Assembly: GCA_035236585.1 (NCBI GenBank)
Contig: CP141136.1
Span: 57,801,136-57,865,135, forward strand
Reading direction: 5' to 3'
Origin: Warburgia ugandensis
Lineage: Eukaryota; Streptophyta; Magnoliopsida; Canellales; Canellaceae
DNA length: 64,000 nt
The notes beneath the pieces are model-generated. The model had not been told where the DNA came from. It ran no database searches and worked only from the letters and a program-made list of their open reading frames with translations. The stretch's first letter is position 1, and each line of letters opens with the position of its first letter. Below are positions 23,976 through 36,152 of this stretch, piece after piece. A program made the translations under genes and the position numbers.

Positions 23976-24523
23976 CTAGCCTTATAGCTATCTTCTAGAA
24001 TTTTCCTTTCAGTTTGAGTACACCCTAATTATTTTAATATATTTAACTATGTTTTATATTTTGGAAGTGGTAAAGATTAAGAACAATGCGTTTATTATCT
24101 GTTCAAGACTATTTGCGGCATGCATTATTGGAGACAATGTACGACCTAAACTTGATAGTGCAACTCAATTTAGGTCTTAGAATGAATATTAGCTTGGTTG
24201 AGTTTCAAAGATAGAATTGCCAGCATTTCCTTATACTCGAAGGCTTCAACTATTTTTAAGAAGTTATTTTATGAAGCGCATAACTTAACCAAGATTCAAG
24301 AAATTCATTTTAGTGAAAGTATCAATATAATAATATAATTCTAACATGGGACGTGAATAACAATCAGCAAATCTCTTACTATTTATAGGGGCAGAGCATT
24401 CGTACCATTGTCCAATTTCAAATCAAGGGAATAGGATAGTCCAATGGAGTCACAGACCCGCTACATTGTTTCTTTTATGATGAAAATATGAGTTAATAGT
24501 CTACCCCTTTCCTAGATTTTGAA
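23976..24523. other. Spacer without recognisable features
   Basis: No gene or repeat is supported. Confidence 0.4.
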
Positions 24524-24703
24524 GAGGAGTCTTGGCACAGCAGTAAAAGTTGTCGTCGTGTGACCTTGAAATCACAGGTTCAAGGTGTGGAAACAGCTTC
24601 ATGTAAAAATACAAGGTAAGGATGTGTTCTATGAACCTTTGTGGTCCACCCCTTCCCCGGACCCACATGGGCAGGAGCTTCGTGTATCGCGGCTGCCCTT
24701 TTT
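24524..24703 (+). mobile_element. Au-like SINE copy, full length
   Basis: It is collinear with the other copies: GGAGTCTTGGCACAGCAGTA, the B-box region ACAGGTTCAAGGTG, AAATACAAGGTAAGGATGTG, CCTTCCCCGGACCCACATGG, and GGCTGCCCTTTTT at the 3' end. Confidence 0.85.
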
Positions 24704-25010
24704 ATGATATGATACAACCAATTGCCATTAAAGTCATAGGTGGCACACCCGTTCTCCTAACTCTGAACCCTGAACCCTAAGAACAATCTAATTGACAATA
24801 AAATGTTTGAGTGGTCTTTGGGGAATGACTTTCTATTGCCAAGGATTAGAAAATCAAGCTTGTTTGGTAAGGATAATTTGTTAATATATATATTAATCTT
24901 GTCTAGATTACCATTAGGCAACCTAACACTGCAATGAGTCTACTGCGTTGGTTGGAACACTTATATTGCTACAAAGAGAGACTAATTTTCTTGGTAGGTA
25001 AAGTGAAGGG

Positions 25011-25176
25011 CAGACTTCATTTCAGTAAAACAGAAGACATCCACTAGCAACTGTTGCCGTTATAAGATGATGAAAGTAATTAAAGGCAAACAACAGACTT
25101 CATTTCAGTAAAACAGAAGACATCCACTAGCAACTGTTGCCGTTATAAGATGATGAAAGTAATTAAAGGCAAACAA
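25011..25176. repeat. Exact 83-bp tandem duplication
   Basis: Units start at 25011 and 25094 (CAGACTTCATTTCAGTAAAA) and end GGCAAACAA. I see no difference between the two copies, so the duplication is recent or an assembly artefact. Confidence 0.95.
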
Positions 25177-27257
25177 CACATGGCACAGGCATCTGATGGT
25201 GGGACCACTCACCCAAAGGCAAGTAGGCGTAGGCAATAGATCTAGGGTCAGGATGTCTTTTTCATCAATCAAGATCTGATCCAAGAACTGGAATTCATAG
25301 ATCAAGGGTGGATCAGATGATATGCAGGCCTTACCTAGCCTTAAAGAGGCCATGTACCAACAGTATAGCGTATAGGATGGTCCTAGGCACTTAAAACTAA
25401 TGAGTTGACTCGACACTTTCCGAGTTAACTCGGTTCGGCAACTAAAATGTCATTAAAATTCTGAAGCACTAATTACAGAAATGGAACGAGTTCGTTTAGT
25501 CTTTTCGACTCATCAATGAGTCAGCTCGTGTTAATTTGCTTGTCTCACTTTCGCGTTCAACCGTGTTGTCCGGGTTCAAGTCTTCCCTTGGCCAGTCTTT
25601 CCACTCTCTAACCAGTAAACCACCAACAGTCTTCTTGTAAATTCTATGAATTCAAGGCGGCCGTGCCCACCACTGCAGCTTGTCAACTTTAAGCGGAGTT
25701 TTACGCCAATGATTGCGCTAAAATTCTCGTGCAAAAGGATTTTCTCACGCCCTTGTTTTGATATTGGCCACCCTTTTCTTAGTTCTTCATCTCTGGGTAA
25801 GAAAAGAGTTGGTGGCCTGTTGCTCATTTTCAACCAACAGACCCTCCTAACATCTGAATTTAGTACCAAAAAAGAGTCAAAGCGTGAGGAGCGAAGCGCG
25901 AACGTCGGGCCACTAAGTTTGGTGATCCGAACTGTTCATCGTTTTGGCTTTCTTCTTGGATGGGCCCTGCACCCAACCAATAATTCATATCCCAACAAAT
26001 CTGAGGGTTGGGATCGGCTAAGGGAGAAGACTTATGGAAAATCACCTTCTTATGTGTCCCAGAGAATAGACCCCAGTATTTTTTGTAAATCTTTAAAAAA
26101 ATGTATTGTGATCATTAGAATTTTTTGAACTCTTATAAAGAACTCAAGGTGATATGAGATTGTCCTTCATCTCAGTTTAGAAGCCTATCAACATTCTCTT
26201 AGAGGTACAAGGTTTCATATATTCTCTTCTTAAGAAACATGCATCCTCCCATAATAGTCACGAGCTTATACCCCTCACGGTTTCTTTCTTCTTTGTTATT
26301 TAAGAAAAACGCATTCGTGACTATTAGAGTTCTTCAAACTCTTATAAACAATCCGCTTTTCTTTCTACAGACAATGTGTGACTAACTTTCTATTCTTCAC
26401 CCCAACTTAAAAGACTACCAACCTTTATGTAGCCCACACTCATTAGCCCAATGCTTTACAATTTTTTTACCTGCACGTCTAGCCATGCCATGTATTTTCT
26501 CTCTATAAAGTTCCACTTTTAATAAAAATCTACCAAAAAAGACAAGGCAGCTTTATAGAAGTTTGCCGGACCAGAAGATCCAACGACGATAAGACGATCT
26601 CCGGAAAGTTAGCATCACTGGCTGCGATTGTAAGTTGCAACCAATGGGATTACTGGGTGGGCCAGTGACAACCTTACCAACAAAAGGGATTCCGCAGGCC
26701 CTAGAATTGATAGCGCCACTACCATCTCTTAGAACGGAGAATGCGGGGCTCTATAAATTCCCCATCCTTGTCACTGTTATTGTGGTTTTGGGGTGGGCCC
26801 AGGAAATGAGACAGTCACGCTCCCCGGGAGAAGACCGGCGAGAGAAAGACTAGAAAATTGGAAAAGAGGAAAAATGCACGAAATAAAAGAGCAGGCTTTT
26901 CTCGTAGTGGGGCGCGCAGTTTGTTCTGGAAAACGGCTAATTCGAGGTTCACGTCTCAATTTATCGTTTCCCTGATACTCGTCAGAAAATAAGTTCCCGA
27001 GATGAACTACCGTTTAATTGGGCAGCTAAAACTACCTGTGGCCCCCGGTTTACTTGTTCTTGATATCATTCATCTACTGGCCCGCATTTTAGATTCTGAT
27101 TAGAATCCCCCAAAATCCCAGCTAATAGACCATCCAGTCCATTATTTCATTGTTGATCACGAATTCTTGCATTATGCTTAGGGCTATGCTATAGGAATAT
27201 TTTGAATACTAGAGAGATTTCTTTGGGTTTGCCACCTTCTAGAGGCCATTATAAAAA
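25177..27257. other. Spacer with diverged direct repeats, no supported gene
   Basis: The 160-codon frame at 25646-26128 has no recognisable domain, and an equally open frame lies on the other strand. Two diverged copies of a ~110-bp unit occur at about 26085-26190 and 26300-26425, sharing GAACTCTTATAAA-like and CAACTTAAAAGACTACCAAC-like blocks. A TATA-like CTCTATAAATTCC lies at about 26750, but no gene follows it. Confidence 0.35.
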
Positions 27258-27431
27258 AGGAGCCTCTGCTGCAATGTTTAAGTTGTTGTTGTGTGACCTT
27301 AAGATTATCGGTTCGAGGCGTAAAAAGAACTTCTTGCAGAAATGCAAGGTTAGATTACATACCATACCTCCTTTCTAGTTTACTCTTTCCTTGACTCTGC
27401 ATATGCAAGAGTTTAGTGCACTTGTCACTTA
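27258..27431 (+). mobile_element. Au-like SINE copy, diverged
   Basis: GGAGCCTCTGCTGCAATG, the B-box region TCGGTTCGAGGCG, TGCAGAAATGCAAGGTTAGA and TGCACTTGTCACTTAGGAG match the SINE consensus order seen in the other copies. Confidence 0.75.
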
Positions 27432-28285
27432 GGAGTAGTTTATCCACGATAACATTCAAAGAAGAGATGGCTTATATCAGATAAAAGATGGACCCACTAT
27501 AAATGTAGCCACATCCGAAACTTATCCCTTGTCTCCGATTATGGATATCCAAACTGCCAATGCTACATCTCATCGTCGTCGTTGAATTATCAGTTGTGAA
27601 CTAAAACTTGGATGGCCCAAATAATTTTAAAAAAACAAACTGTAAAAAAAATCAAGGGAATCAGAAGTTTTATAAAAAAATAGCATACCACAAAAATCTA
27701 TAATATATAATAATAGTCTATATTTTTTCGTAAAAGATTATTTCTATGCCTCAAACCTATAACCTTAAAGAGCACCAAGCTCCCTTTCTTATGGAAGATA
27801 GAGATAAGGCTCAACATTGATGGCTAAGATCATCAGCCAACCCCTCGCTTACACGCTGGAGAGAGAGCAAATCCATGGACTGATCTACACCAGCAAACCC
27901 CGAGCTGACGGGAAGAGGGTCCAATATCTCGTTATAATGTCTTGAAGCATATCTAACGAATAAAATCCAATAGCTCGTGATTATTTGAGGAAATTTATGT
28001 AATTGATTCTCTTGCTGTAAGCAATCGTCTTTCCCAGACAGGCCTTTTACTTTACCTTTGTTCATACGGGGGAACCCTCCTCTTTTTCCTGCCTTGCCAA
28101 GCACTACCACTCTCTCTTCTTCCTCTGCTCAAAACGTTCAGACCCATCCCTCAGAAGAATTTCTAGCAGAAGGTGAGCTTCAAACCCTCCGAAGACATCT
28201 CTTCCTGTTCTGGGTGTCGGTTTTTTTCTAATTTTTTTCTTGAAATTTTGCTCCAACGGTCATTTATCCGCTCTGAACTCCAGTG
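27432..28285 (+). other. 5' flank of the ZAR1-like gene
   Basis: Contains a minus-strand SINE scrap at 27730-27788, then probable promoter and 5' UTR. No convincing TATA box is visible close to the start codon. Confidence 0.35.
27730..27788 (-). mobile_element. SINE fragment with internal deletion
   Basis: The minus strand gives GGGAGCTTGGTGCTCTTTAA and then GGTTTGAGGCATAGAAA. This is the SINE head and B-box region with the intervening segment shortened. Confidence 0.55.
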
Positions 28286-30679
28286 ATGGTTTTAGCTCCG
28301 TTTTTGCTGTTTTTTCTTCTCTGCAATCCATTGTCCTTTGTTGATTGTTTGAATGAAGAAGGTTCTGCTCTTTTAGCATTCAAACAATCCATCAAAGAAG
28401 ACCCAGAACGGTCTCTCAACAACTGGAACTCTTCTGATAAGAACCCATGTTCATGGAATGGAATTACATGCAGAAATTCACAAGTAGTTTCTATAAGCAT
28501 ACCCAAGAAAAAACTTGTGGGTTCTCTCCATCCTGCGCTTGGGTCCCTTTCTTACCTTAGACATATCAATCTGAGAAACAATCAGCTCAATGGAAGCTTG
28601 CCAATTGAGCTCTTCAACGCCCTGTACCTTAGAAGCTTAGTTTTTAAAGGGAATTCGTTTTCTGGTTACGTTCCTTTGGAGATTGGGAAGCTCAGCTACC
28701 TCCAAAACTTGGATTTATCGGAAAATTCAGTCACTGGTAAAATACTCAGTTCAATACTTCAATGCAAGAGACTAAAGGTCCTTGATCTTAGTCACAACAA
28801 TTTCACTGATTCCCTGCCTGCTGAATTTGGTAATAGTTTGACTTCATTGGAAAACCTTGATCTATCATACAATAGATTAAATGGTTCTATCCCTCGTAGT
28901 TTTGGTAATCTTTCCAGCTTGCAAGGGACTGTTGATTTGTCACGTAATCTCTTCTCTGGTCAAATTCCAGCAAGCCTTGGAAATCTTCCTGAGAAGGTGT
29001 ATATTGATCTTACGTACAACAATTTAAGCGGGCCGATCCCGCAAAGTGGGGCTTTAGCGAATAGAGGACCAACTGCATTTATTGGGAATCCGTTGCTCTG
29101 TGGTTCTCCATTGAAGAACCCCTGTTCCAGTGACAATGCTGCATCTTCTCATCCTTTCATACCAGCAAACGACTCGCCTCCGGCATTAGGTGATAATAAC
29201 ACTTATGGAAGTAGCAAGCACAAAAGCTTGAGTAGAAATCAAGTCATTGGCATTGTGGCAAGCGATGTAATTGGGATTTGCCTCATTGGGTTGGTAGTGC
29301 TTTATTGTTATTGGAGGATGGTTTCTCGCAAAGTTAAAGATGAGGCGGGAAATTCGGAGAAGCAAAGGGGCAGGAAGGACTGCCTGTGTTTCAGGAAAGA
29401 TGAATCGGAAACTCTGTCTGATAATGTGGAGCAGTTCGATCTGGTGCCATTGGATTTGAAGGTCAATTTTGATCTGGATGAGCTTCTGAAGGCATCTGCA
29501 TTTGTTTTGGGGAAGAGCGGGGTTGGAATTGTGTACAAAGTGGTGCTTGAAGATGGGCTCACACTAGCTGTGAGAAGACTGGGTGAAGGGGGTTTTCAGA
29601 GATTTAAGGAGTTTCAGACTGAGGTCGTAGCCATTGGAAAGCTCAGGCATCCAAATATCGTCACTCTTAGAGCGTATTACTGGTCTGTTGATGAGAAGCT
29701 GCTGATCTATGATTACATACCCAATGGTAACCTCTCTGCAGCAATTCATGGTAAGTGACAAGCCTCTAATTTCTTCAGTAGAAAATTATTATCACAGTGA
29801 AAGAACGAACTTGAACCTTAATAATTTTTCAATTTTCAAAAGCCATACTAATTTGTATTATGTGGTTTGGAGATAATAAGCATTGTGTTTGTTCTCATTC
29901 ATTTTCCTGTCAATCGGGAAACTGGTACCATAAATTGGAAGCTAAACCTTTCGATAGTTAATGTACTCAGATGAATTTTATTGTTTTCATAATCAATATT
30001 TTGGTGACTGGATATGGGTCTGATTTCAGGGAAAGCTGGAATGGTGTCTTTTCAACCACTTCCATGGAGCGTTCGTCTGGAAATCATGAAAGGAATAGCA
30101 AATGGCTTGGCTTATTTACATGAATTCAGCCCAAAGAAGTATGTCCACGGGGATTTGAAACCCAATAATATACTCCTGGGACTGAATATGGAACCATATA
30201 TATCTGATTTTGGACTTGGCCGGCTTGCTAACATAGCAGGAGGATCTCCACCGGTGCAATTCAATGGAGTGCCTGCAGAGAATATACAGAAACAAACACC
30301 AGAGGTCCCAGTTAATTTAAGATTGAATGTAGGATCCTGTTATGAAGCTCCTGAAGCCCTCAAACTTCTGAAACCATCACAAAAGTGGGATGTGTACTCA
30401 TATGGGGTAATTCTCCTCGAAATGATTTCTGGAAAGTCTCCAATTGTTCTTTTGGATACCTCAGAAATGGATTTGGTTAGATGGATACAGTTCTGCATTG
30501 AGGAAAAGAAGCAGCTTTCAGATGTTTTAGATCCATCTCTAGCTCAGGAACCAGAGAGCGAAGATGAGATCATTGCCGTGCTGAAAATTGCCTTGGCTTG
30601 CGTTCAGACAAGTGCTGAAAGAAGACCTTCTATGCGGCATATTTCAGATGTTTTGAACAGGTTATCCTCTGCGGACTGA
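28286..30679 (+). CDS. ZAR1-like: LRR receptor-like kinase, ZAR1-like (two exons)
   Basis: Exon 1 (28286-29750) and exon 2 (30030-30679) are joined over a 279-bp GT-AG intron (GTAAGT...TTTCAG) and give 704 residues. The order is: signal peptide (1-21), LRR N-terminal domain with [10 protein letters not shown], about seven LRRs (to ~260), a Ser/Pro-rich linker, a transmembrane segment (about 320-343), then the kinase domain (about 400-690). The domain order and the blocks [38 protein letters not shown] and [10 protein letters not shown] closely match Arabidopsis ZAR1, which acts in zygote asymmetric division. In the kinase the beta-3 Lys is Arg430 (LAVRRL), the catalytic loop is H528-G-D530, and D548-F-G is intact. 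Activity is therefore uncertain. No stops or shifts are present. ATG 28286 is preferred because it opens directly into the signal peptide. Confidence 0.93.
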
Positions 30680-31428
30680 GATGAAAAAACCCACCAAGTC
30701 ATTGAAGCTTCAAACTTCTGATTTATGGTCTGATGCCTCTCTATACCAACTAAGGTGACAATTTCCACTGGAAAAAGCTCGTGTCATCACTTTCTGAGGA
30801 AGAGCTGCTCCATTACAGGAATTCGGATAGAGCTTCTCCTTGACCACATTTTCAAGTTACACAGGGCTATTTGGCTTTCTGAGGAAGGATATGGGATACA
30901 GAAAACTTGCTCGACTTCCTCTTATGTTAGTAATAGAAATAGAGTTTCCAATTAGTGCTCGTTCTGTACAATGCAAATCTTGGTTTAATTGTCTGTGCAA
31001 TCTCACGGAGGTCATGTATTTTAGTTTAGTTTGTTTATTGGTGTAACTGTATTTTCATTTGCGCAAACCATTTTTTTTCTTTTTTTTCGTATCTTATTCC
31101 TTGTGGGAATTGTTGGGATCAAATTAAATGAAAATGCCTGTCTGCTTCTTGTTTGTTGATTGCTTAGGAGATTTTGAAGAGTAAATATATTTGTTTGCCG
31201 GAATTGATCCGTATCCTTTTGAAGGGGCTTCCTGTTGAGCTTGTGAGTTGGCTTAGGAGGACAAAAGCATAGGACAAACAATGCTAGTAAGTTTTAACTT
31301 CTAGCAAGACCACCTTTATCTGGTAAATCTTGCTCATCAGAATAGGCAGACAACCTCCATTCTGACATCTGTTGTCACTTCATGTTTTTAGGGTCTTACT
31401 AACTGTCAACAGCTTAGCCGAAATCAGC
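30680..31428 (+). other. 3' UTR and downstream flank of the ZAR1-like gene
   Basis: AT-rich, with AATTAAATGAAA at about 31122 as a possible polyadenylation region. The antisense open frame at 31021-31281 is not a gene. Confidence 0.35.
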
Positions 31429-31570
31429 CTAGCTTAGCTATTGGATGGTTAGCCTGTCACTGCTGGTTTAGGTTACCAATATCTAGCTTAGTTATTGGAT
31501 GTTCAGCCTATTAATGAATGATTTAGGTATCAATATATAACTAGGCTACTGGATGGTCAGCTACACTTAG
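31429..31570. repeat. Three diverged tandem units of 54-58 bp
   Basis: Units start at 31429, 31483 and 31541 with CTAG followed by a TATTGGATG/CTACTGGATG block. The first two also share GCCTGTCACTG/GCCTATTAATG and a TTTAGGTT/TTTAGGTA stretch. Confidence 0.8.
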
Positions 31571-33280
31571 TTTCAGGCTTCTTTTAAGAACCCATGACTG
31601 TCTGTCATATGTTGAAACTGTCAGCTGATCAAAGAGTTATATTACCTGTGAATAGGGAAATTATCGGCTGCTAGCTTCCCACACCAGGATTTCACAATGA
31701 GTAAGCACTTATGAGATCTTGAAAGAATCATCCTCGAGCTCACACTGGAGTGATTTTCTTTCTTTCTTTCCCTTTTTTTTTCATTAATTTTCCGGTTTGA
31801 ATGTTGAAAGCACACACCCAAAATAGGGTAATATTCGTTAGAGCTTGTAGAGTATGTGTACTTGGTGAAGGGAAGACAACACCCACAATTTACGTGGAGT
31901 TTTACCGAATCAACCATGTCGTGCCTGATAAAAGGCCTTTGTATTCTGGTTACCCTTTGCAGATTTTGCTGGAGTAATTCCCGCTCAAAGTACTCCTCAG
32001 CTTTCTGCATCTTTATCTCTTATTGTTGCTTCATGTGGATGTATCTTTGAATGGAAATTGATATTTACCCTCATGGAAGATCTCCAAGCATGCACTGGAG
32101 ACACAACAAAAATCATCCATGGCCCTGGAACATCAAACAAAGGCGATCATAGTATCCAGTTGGGGGTAATTTCACTTTCTTTGGTATCTCGAAAACTGTA
32201 GTTGCTTCAGATGATGACTTAAACAATTCTCGGGTAGATGGTGAGTAGTGACAAGAGATCACTTGGACCGATAATCTCAATCTTCCATTCTCTGGATTCC
32301 AATGACAGTTAAAGAAGGGCAAGTTTGACCAGTCACCAAACATGGATGATTTCGATTAAGAAAGAACCCACCAAGCCTAATATGGAATGCGCCACCATGG
32401 AACTAAAGGCTAGCAGGCTATATTCTTTCCAGCGAGTAAGGTGTGGGGTTGAGTCCTGCAACGAGTGCAACCCTCGTATTTAGTTGCCACCATTGAGTTT
32501 GGACGGAGCAGATGACTATGTGAAAGGCGTGTGTTGGAGATGGTATATCAGTTGCCTAGACCTTGAAACATAAAGCTAATCTAGAGTGGGTCTTCCAGGC
32601 TTGTGTCTTTGATTGTGGAATTTACTCGTTTGCTAGTTTGATGAAAGAAAATGGTATATGCTAACTTGTTAAACATTAGCAGATACGTCTCCCTTGATTT
32701 TTCACTTTCTCTAGTGAAATGATACCTGTGCTACCTTGGTTTGTGCTGAAAACGACACTCTTAATTTTATTAACTACTATTATGAGTTACCGTTGAGAGT
32801 AAGCATTCAAGATGAGAGCAAGGAATACAAGCCTTTTTCTTTAAGTAGGGTAAAACTTTTCTTGTAGATCTAAAGCTATCTATTATATTCGCAATACTAA
32901 AAATAGGTAACTCATAAGAAATCAATGTATTTAGACAACTTAATCATTTGTCTTGAGTCTTTGAAAAGCTAACAAAAATAGGTGGTCCAAGTTTTAAAAA
33001 TAAAAAGGCTAAAACCATTTATTGGACATAAAATTTGATGTTTAGCCTATTTAAATCATTCCTGACATGAAAAATGACTTACCATGATAAAAAAAAGAGG
33101 TGCATACTCATTGCTCTCCTCGTGAGCGTACTCTTACCAAGACTCATATAATATATAAGAGCTGTTTTTCCTTGTAATTTTTATACGTTGGACAGACCCG
33201 ACCATGAGCAGCCTCCAGCCCTGTTGACCCAAGAGAGAAGCTCTTTCTTGTGAGCTAGATTATCTTTGCCTCATGCCTTT

Positions 33281-33358
33281 GCCATTCTCTGTTGTTCCAC
33301 CTGTCTAATAATACATATTAGCCATTCTCTGTTGTTCCACCTGTCAATAATACATAAC
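33281..33358. repeat. 40-bp tandem duplication
   Basis: GCCATTCTCTGTTGTTCCAC begins each unit (33281 and 33321). Both continue CTGTC and AATAATACATA. Confidence 0.95.
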
Positions 33359-33921
33359 GGTAAGTTTTGTCCCTTCTTTTGGGCACAGCTCTATCATTAA
33401 AGTGTTACATTAAGCATATACCCTCTTATCATTTTTCTTAAATTTAAAGGTTTCTACACTTCCCCAGAAAGCTGTCATTCTTATTTAAATGAGAGGTTCA
33501 GAAAGGCCAATTTGGAAATCTATAGAGAAGGGGAGTGTATTTCACCAAAGCGCTGGCACGGCTATAATGAGGCACACTACGAGTACATTGTTGGCTTGGC
33601 CCTATCCGATGATTGGTTTAGTTGTTCCATCTACCAAAACTCAAGCCAACTGGACAAACCTTATAAAACATATTGCCCAAATGCATGAAGGATTTTGATT
33701 ATCAGATATTTTAGGGCCACTGGAGTTGCCATTTAGGGTTATAAGGTGGACTATTCCTTGGCAAAACACTAAACAGGAATTTTTGGATGAAGACTCCAGA
33801 ACATCTGATACAGAGAAAATTAGGGCAGACGGAATGAGCTTGACAGTATCTGCCATACTTTTTCATCATGCTAATACGGTACATGCGGGTCTCAAAAGGT
33901 GTATTTCTTCCTTAAGTATGC

Positions 33922-34080
33922 AAGTGCACTTTTCATAATGAATTTTTCTTGTTAAATGACGTGGATGACTCACCACGCCTGCAGGCCTATCAGACAGATA
34001 AAGTGCACTTCTCTTAATAAAATTTTCTTGTTAAATGAGGCGGGTGACTCACCACACCTGCAGGGCCTATCAGATGGATA
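33922..34080. repeat. 79-bp tandem duplication, diverged
   Basis: Units start at 33922 and 34001 with AAGTGCACTT. They share TTTTCTTGTTAAATGA, GACTCACCAC and CCTATCAGA. Confidence 0.9.
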
Positions 34081-34533
34081 GGTGGGTTCCACATGTGCCT
34101 CTGTCTGCTCATATTCCTTCAAAATGAACATCTATCAGACAATAACCTCTTTAAATTGCGTGTAGTAGTCCATACAAAACGCACAGCTAACCTTTCCAGA
34201 TTGTAGCTTATGTATTTACATTGTTAATAACCTATCTTACAATCCGGAGACAACCCGAATTGGGTCAACAATCAAATACTATCTTATGAAGTCGTTTTCT
34301 AAACATCACTGTACATCTAACGGGCTCCACATGACCAAGATTTTCTGTGCAGTGGGCCGAAACCCGAAAAGCATATAACAGTGGAATGATTGGCAAAGTA
34401 CTAGCTTGCTCCGTTTTGTATTAACCAGAAGAAAGGCCAAGGTCTCAATTGTCTTCTTCAAAATTCATCCAACAATCTACTCATCAGATGGTTTAACGTT
34501 GTTCCCGTCGATATGCCTTTGGGAACAGAGCCA

Positions 34534-34778
34534 TTAGGACCACCAAAGGGTAGATCTGCAGCCCTGCTTCATTCCTGGAATGTGCAGTAGCTCCGGAGCA
34601 ACATAGAGAGTATAGATAAGTGGATCACGAGCTGTAACAGTGGATGTGACCCATCTCTGGGCAAGTTCTGGCAGATTCAACTCATGTGCTCTCCATTGGG
34701 TCCAGCTAAGTTCTGGTGGACACCAACCCACCAATTCATTCCCGTAAAGCAAGAGGACGTTAGCTTGTGTACGTGGGA
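34534..34778 (-). pseudogene. Probable terminal coding exon, family not recognised
   Basis: On the minus strand an acceptor (ATACAG) at 34779-34784 opens a clean frame of about 80 codons ending with TAA at 34536-34534. The translation is rich in Trp, Pro and Leu and looks like a folded domain (LLLYGNELVGWCPPELSWTQ, then LPELAQRWVTSTVTARDPLI). No upstream exon could be matched on the minus strand toward higher coordinates, where a TRIM-like element lies within 160 bp. It may be the last exon of a real gene or an isolated fragment. I assign no function. Confidence 0.35.
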
Positions 34779-34937
34779 CTGTATTTGCTTTATGCTATCA
34801 ACCGCTACTTGAGATCGTAGATACAGACATGAATGAGGAGGAACATATGGGCAACAAGTGATAACACTAGCGTCCCTGGCGTTTCATAGAAAACAGTAAC
34901 TCTAGCTGCATGTTATGGAAAGTAAGAATTTACCATT

Positions 34938-35160
34938 GCCCTTAAAGCTTAGGTTGATAGGTAGTGGGCTAACAAATAGTTATATCTCTAACACTCCTCA
35001 TGTGGAAGTTATTTTTAAGCTCTTGCACGTGGATTTAATAAATTTGAGGTCTTGAGATTCGAAATCACGAGCTTTCAATCAACAAAGCTCTAATACCATA
35101 ATAGTTATATGTAAGTTTAAGCTGATAGAAAGTGGGCTAAAATTAAGTATACCTCTAACA
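34938..35160 (-). mobile_element. Miniature LTR element (TRIM/SMART-like)
   Basis: Read on the minus strand, a short LTR starts TGTTAGAGGTATACTTAATT at 35160. It is followed at 35098-35087 by a PBS, TGGTATTAGAGC. After a non-coding middle, a polypurine tract (CACATGAGGAG) directly precedes a second LTR copy starting TGTTAGAGATATAAC at 34993. The LTR copies share TAGCCCACT and CTATCA blocks. The whole element is about 220 bp with LTRs of roughly 55-60 bp and no coding capacity. I could not define a target duplication at the 3' end. Confidence 0.7.
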
Positions 35161-36152
35161 AAGGAATTATGAGTGAGTTGATGTGATAGTCATGAATTAT
35201 GTTGCAGTCTCTATACATACATTTGTGTGGAACGCGAGGGTTAACTCCTTTTTTTTTGTCTAACTGCCAACAGGAATGCCTAGCTTGCTGATGCATTCAT
35301 ATATTTGTTAAGCTAAAGTTTGAATATCGCTTGATTAAAGTTTGGAGATGTTTGTTGCCTAAGTCCCTTGCAATTGGAAGATGCAACTATTTCTCTTTTT
35401 GAATGGTAAAAGTCTTACCTACTCTTGGAAATGGCATTTATTAGGTGCTCTAAAGTAGGACCTTTTCTTGGCGGAATAAGCAGAAGAAAACCTGCAATTT
35501 TTTAGTTGAGGAAGACTGGACTTTTCGAAGCGTTAAGTGCTCCTTAGTCTGTAAGTTAGGATATATATATTTAATCAATCAAATGCAATTAGTCATCAAA
35601 ACTCAAAAGTCCTTAGCCTACAAATATTTGAGGCATACTACGCTCATTACATCGGCTAACAAAACAAACAACTCCATTTTCCGGACGATGAAGCATGCCT
35701 AGCTAAACAATCCGCTACATTATTAGTCTCGATCATCCAACAATGCCTCATCATTTGGAGGGTCCTCAATCGGTGGGTTGTCTGGTTCTTTAGCATACTG
35801 ATCACCGGCATTTAGGAAATACATCATTGGATGTGTATGTGTAAAGGAGATTATTGCCTTTTCACAGTATAATTGTAACCCCAAGGTACTCGCACACTCT
35901 ATAAATACAATACATCTCACTCGCTCTAATTAAGTTGATAGAGAGGAATTTCCTTATATGGTATCAAATGACAGGTTATTCCAATCCAAATCCTCTTCCT
36001 TTCTCCCTTATTGCCATAGTTTAGAAACCCAAAAAGTTGACTTGAAAGTGGTCCGAGTTGAGTTAACACTAAAACTTAATGAGAACTTGAAAATATTCGA
36101 GGATGAACTCAAAACGTCTTAAGTATTTATATTAAAATTTTAGTTATAAAAA
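35161..36152. other. Spacer; possible old copia LTR end at about 35900-35985
   Basis: CTATAAATACAATACATCTC near 35900, followed by ATATGGTATCAAATGACAGG near 35957, resembles the R/U5 end of a copia LTR and a mutated PBS. No partner LTR or coding region supports this. Confidence 0.3.

Larger units (their letters stand above)
31571..34533. other. Spacer with short tandem duplications and no supported gene
   Basis: Two minus-strand open frames (31642-32010 and 32113-32343) are protein-like in part, for example MFGDWSNLPFFNCHW in the second. I recognise no domain, so at most they are gene scraps. Confidence 0.3.

Noticed and set aside
25646..26128. 160-codon plus-strand open frame
   Set aside because: No domain, signal or coding bias that I can see, and the opposite strand is open over much of the same stretch. 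Treated as chance.
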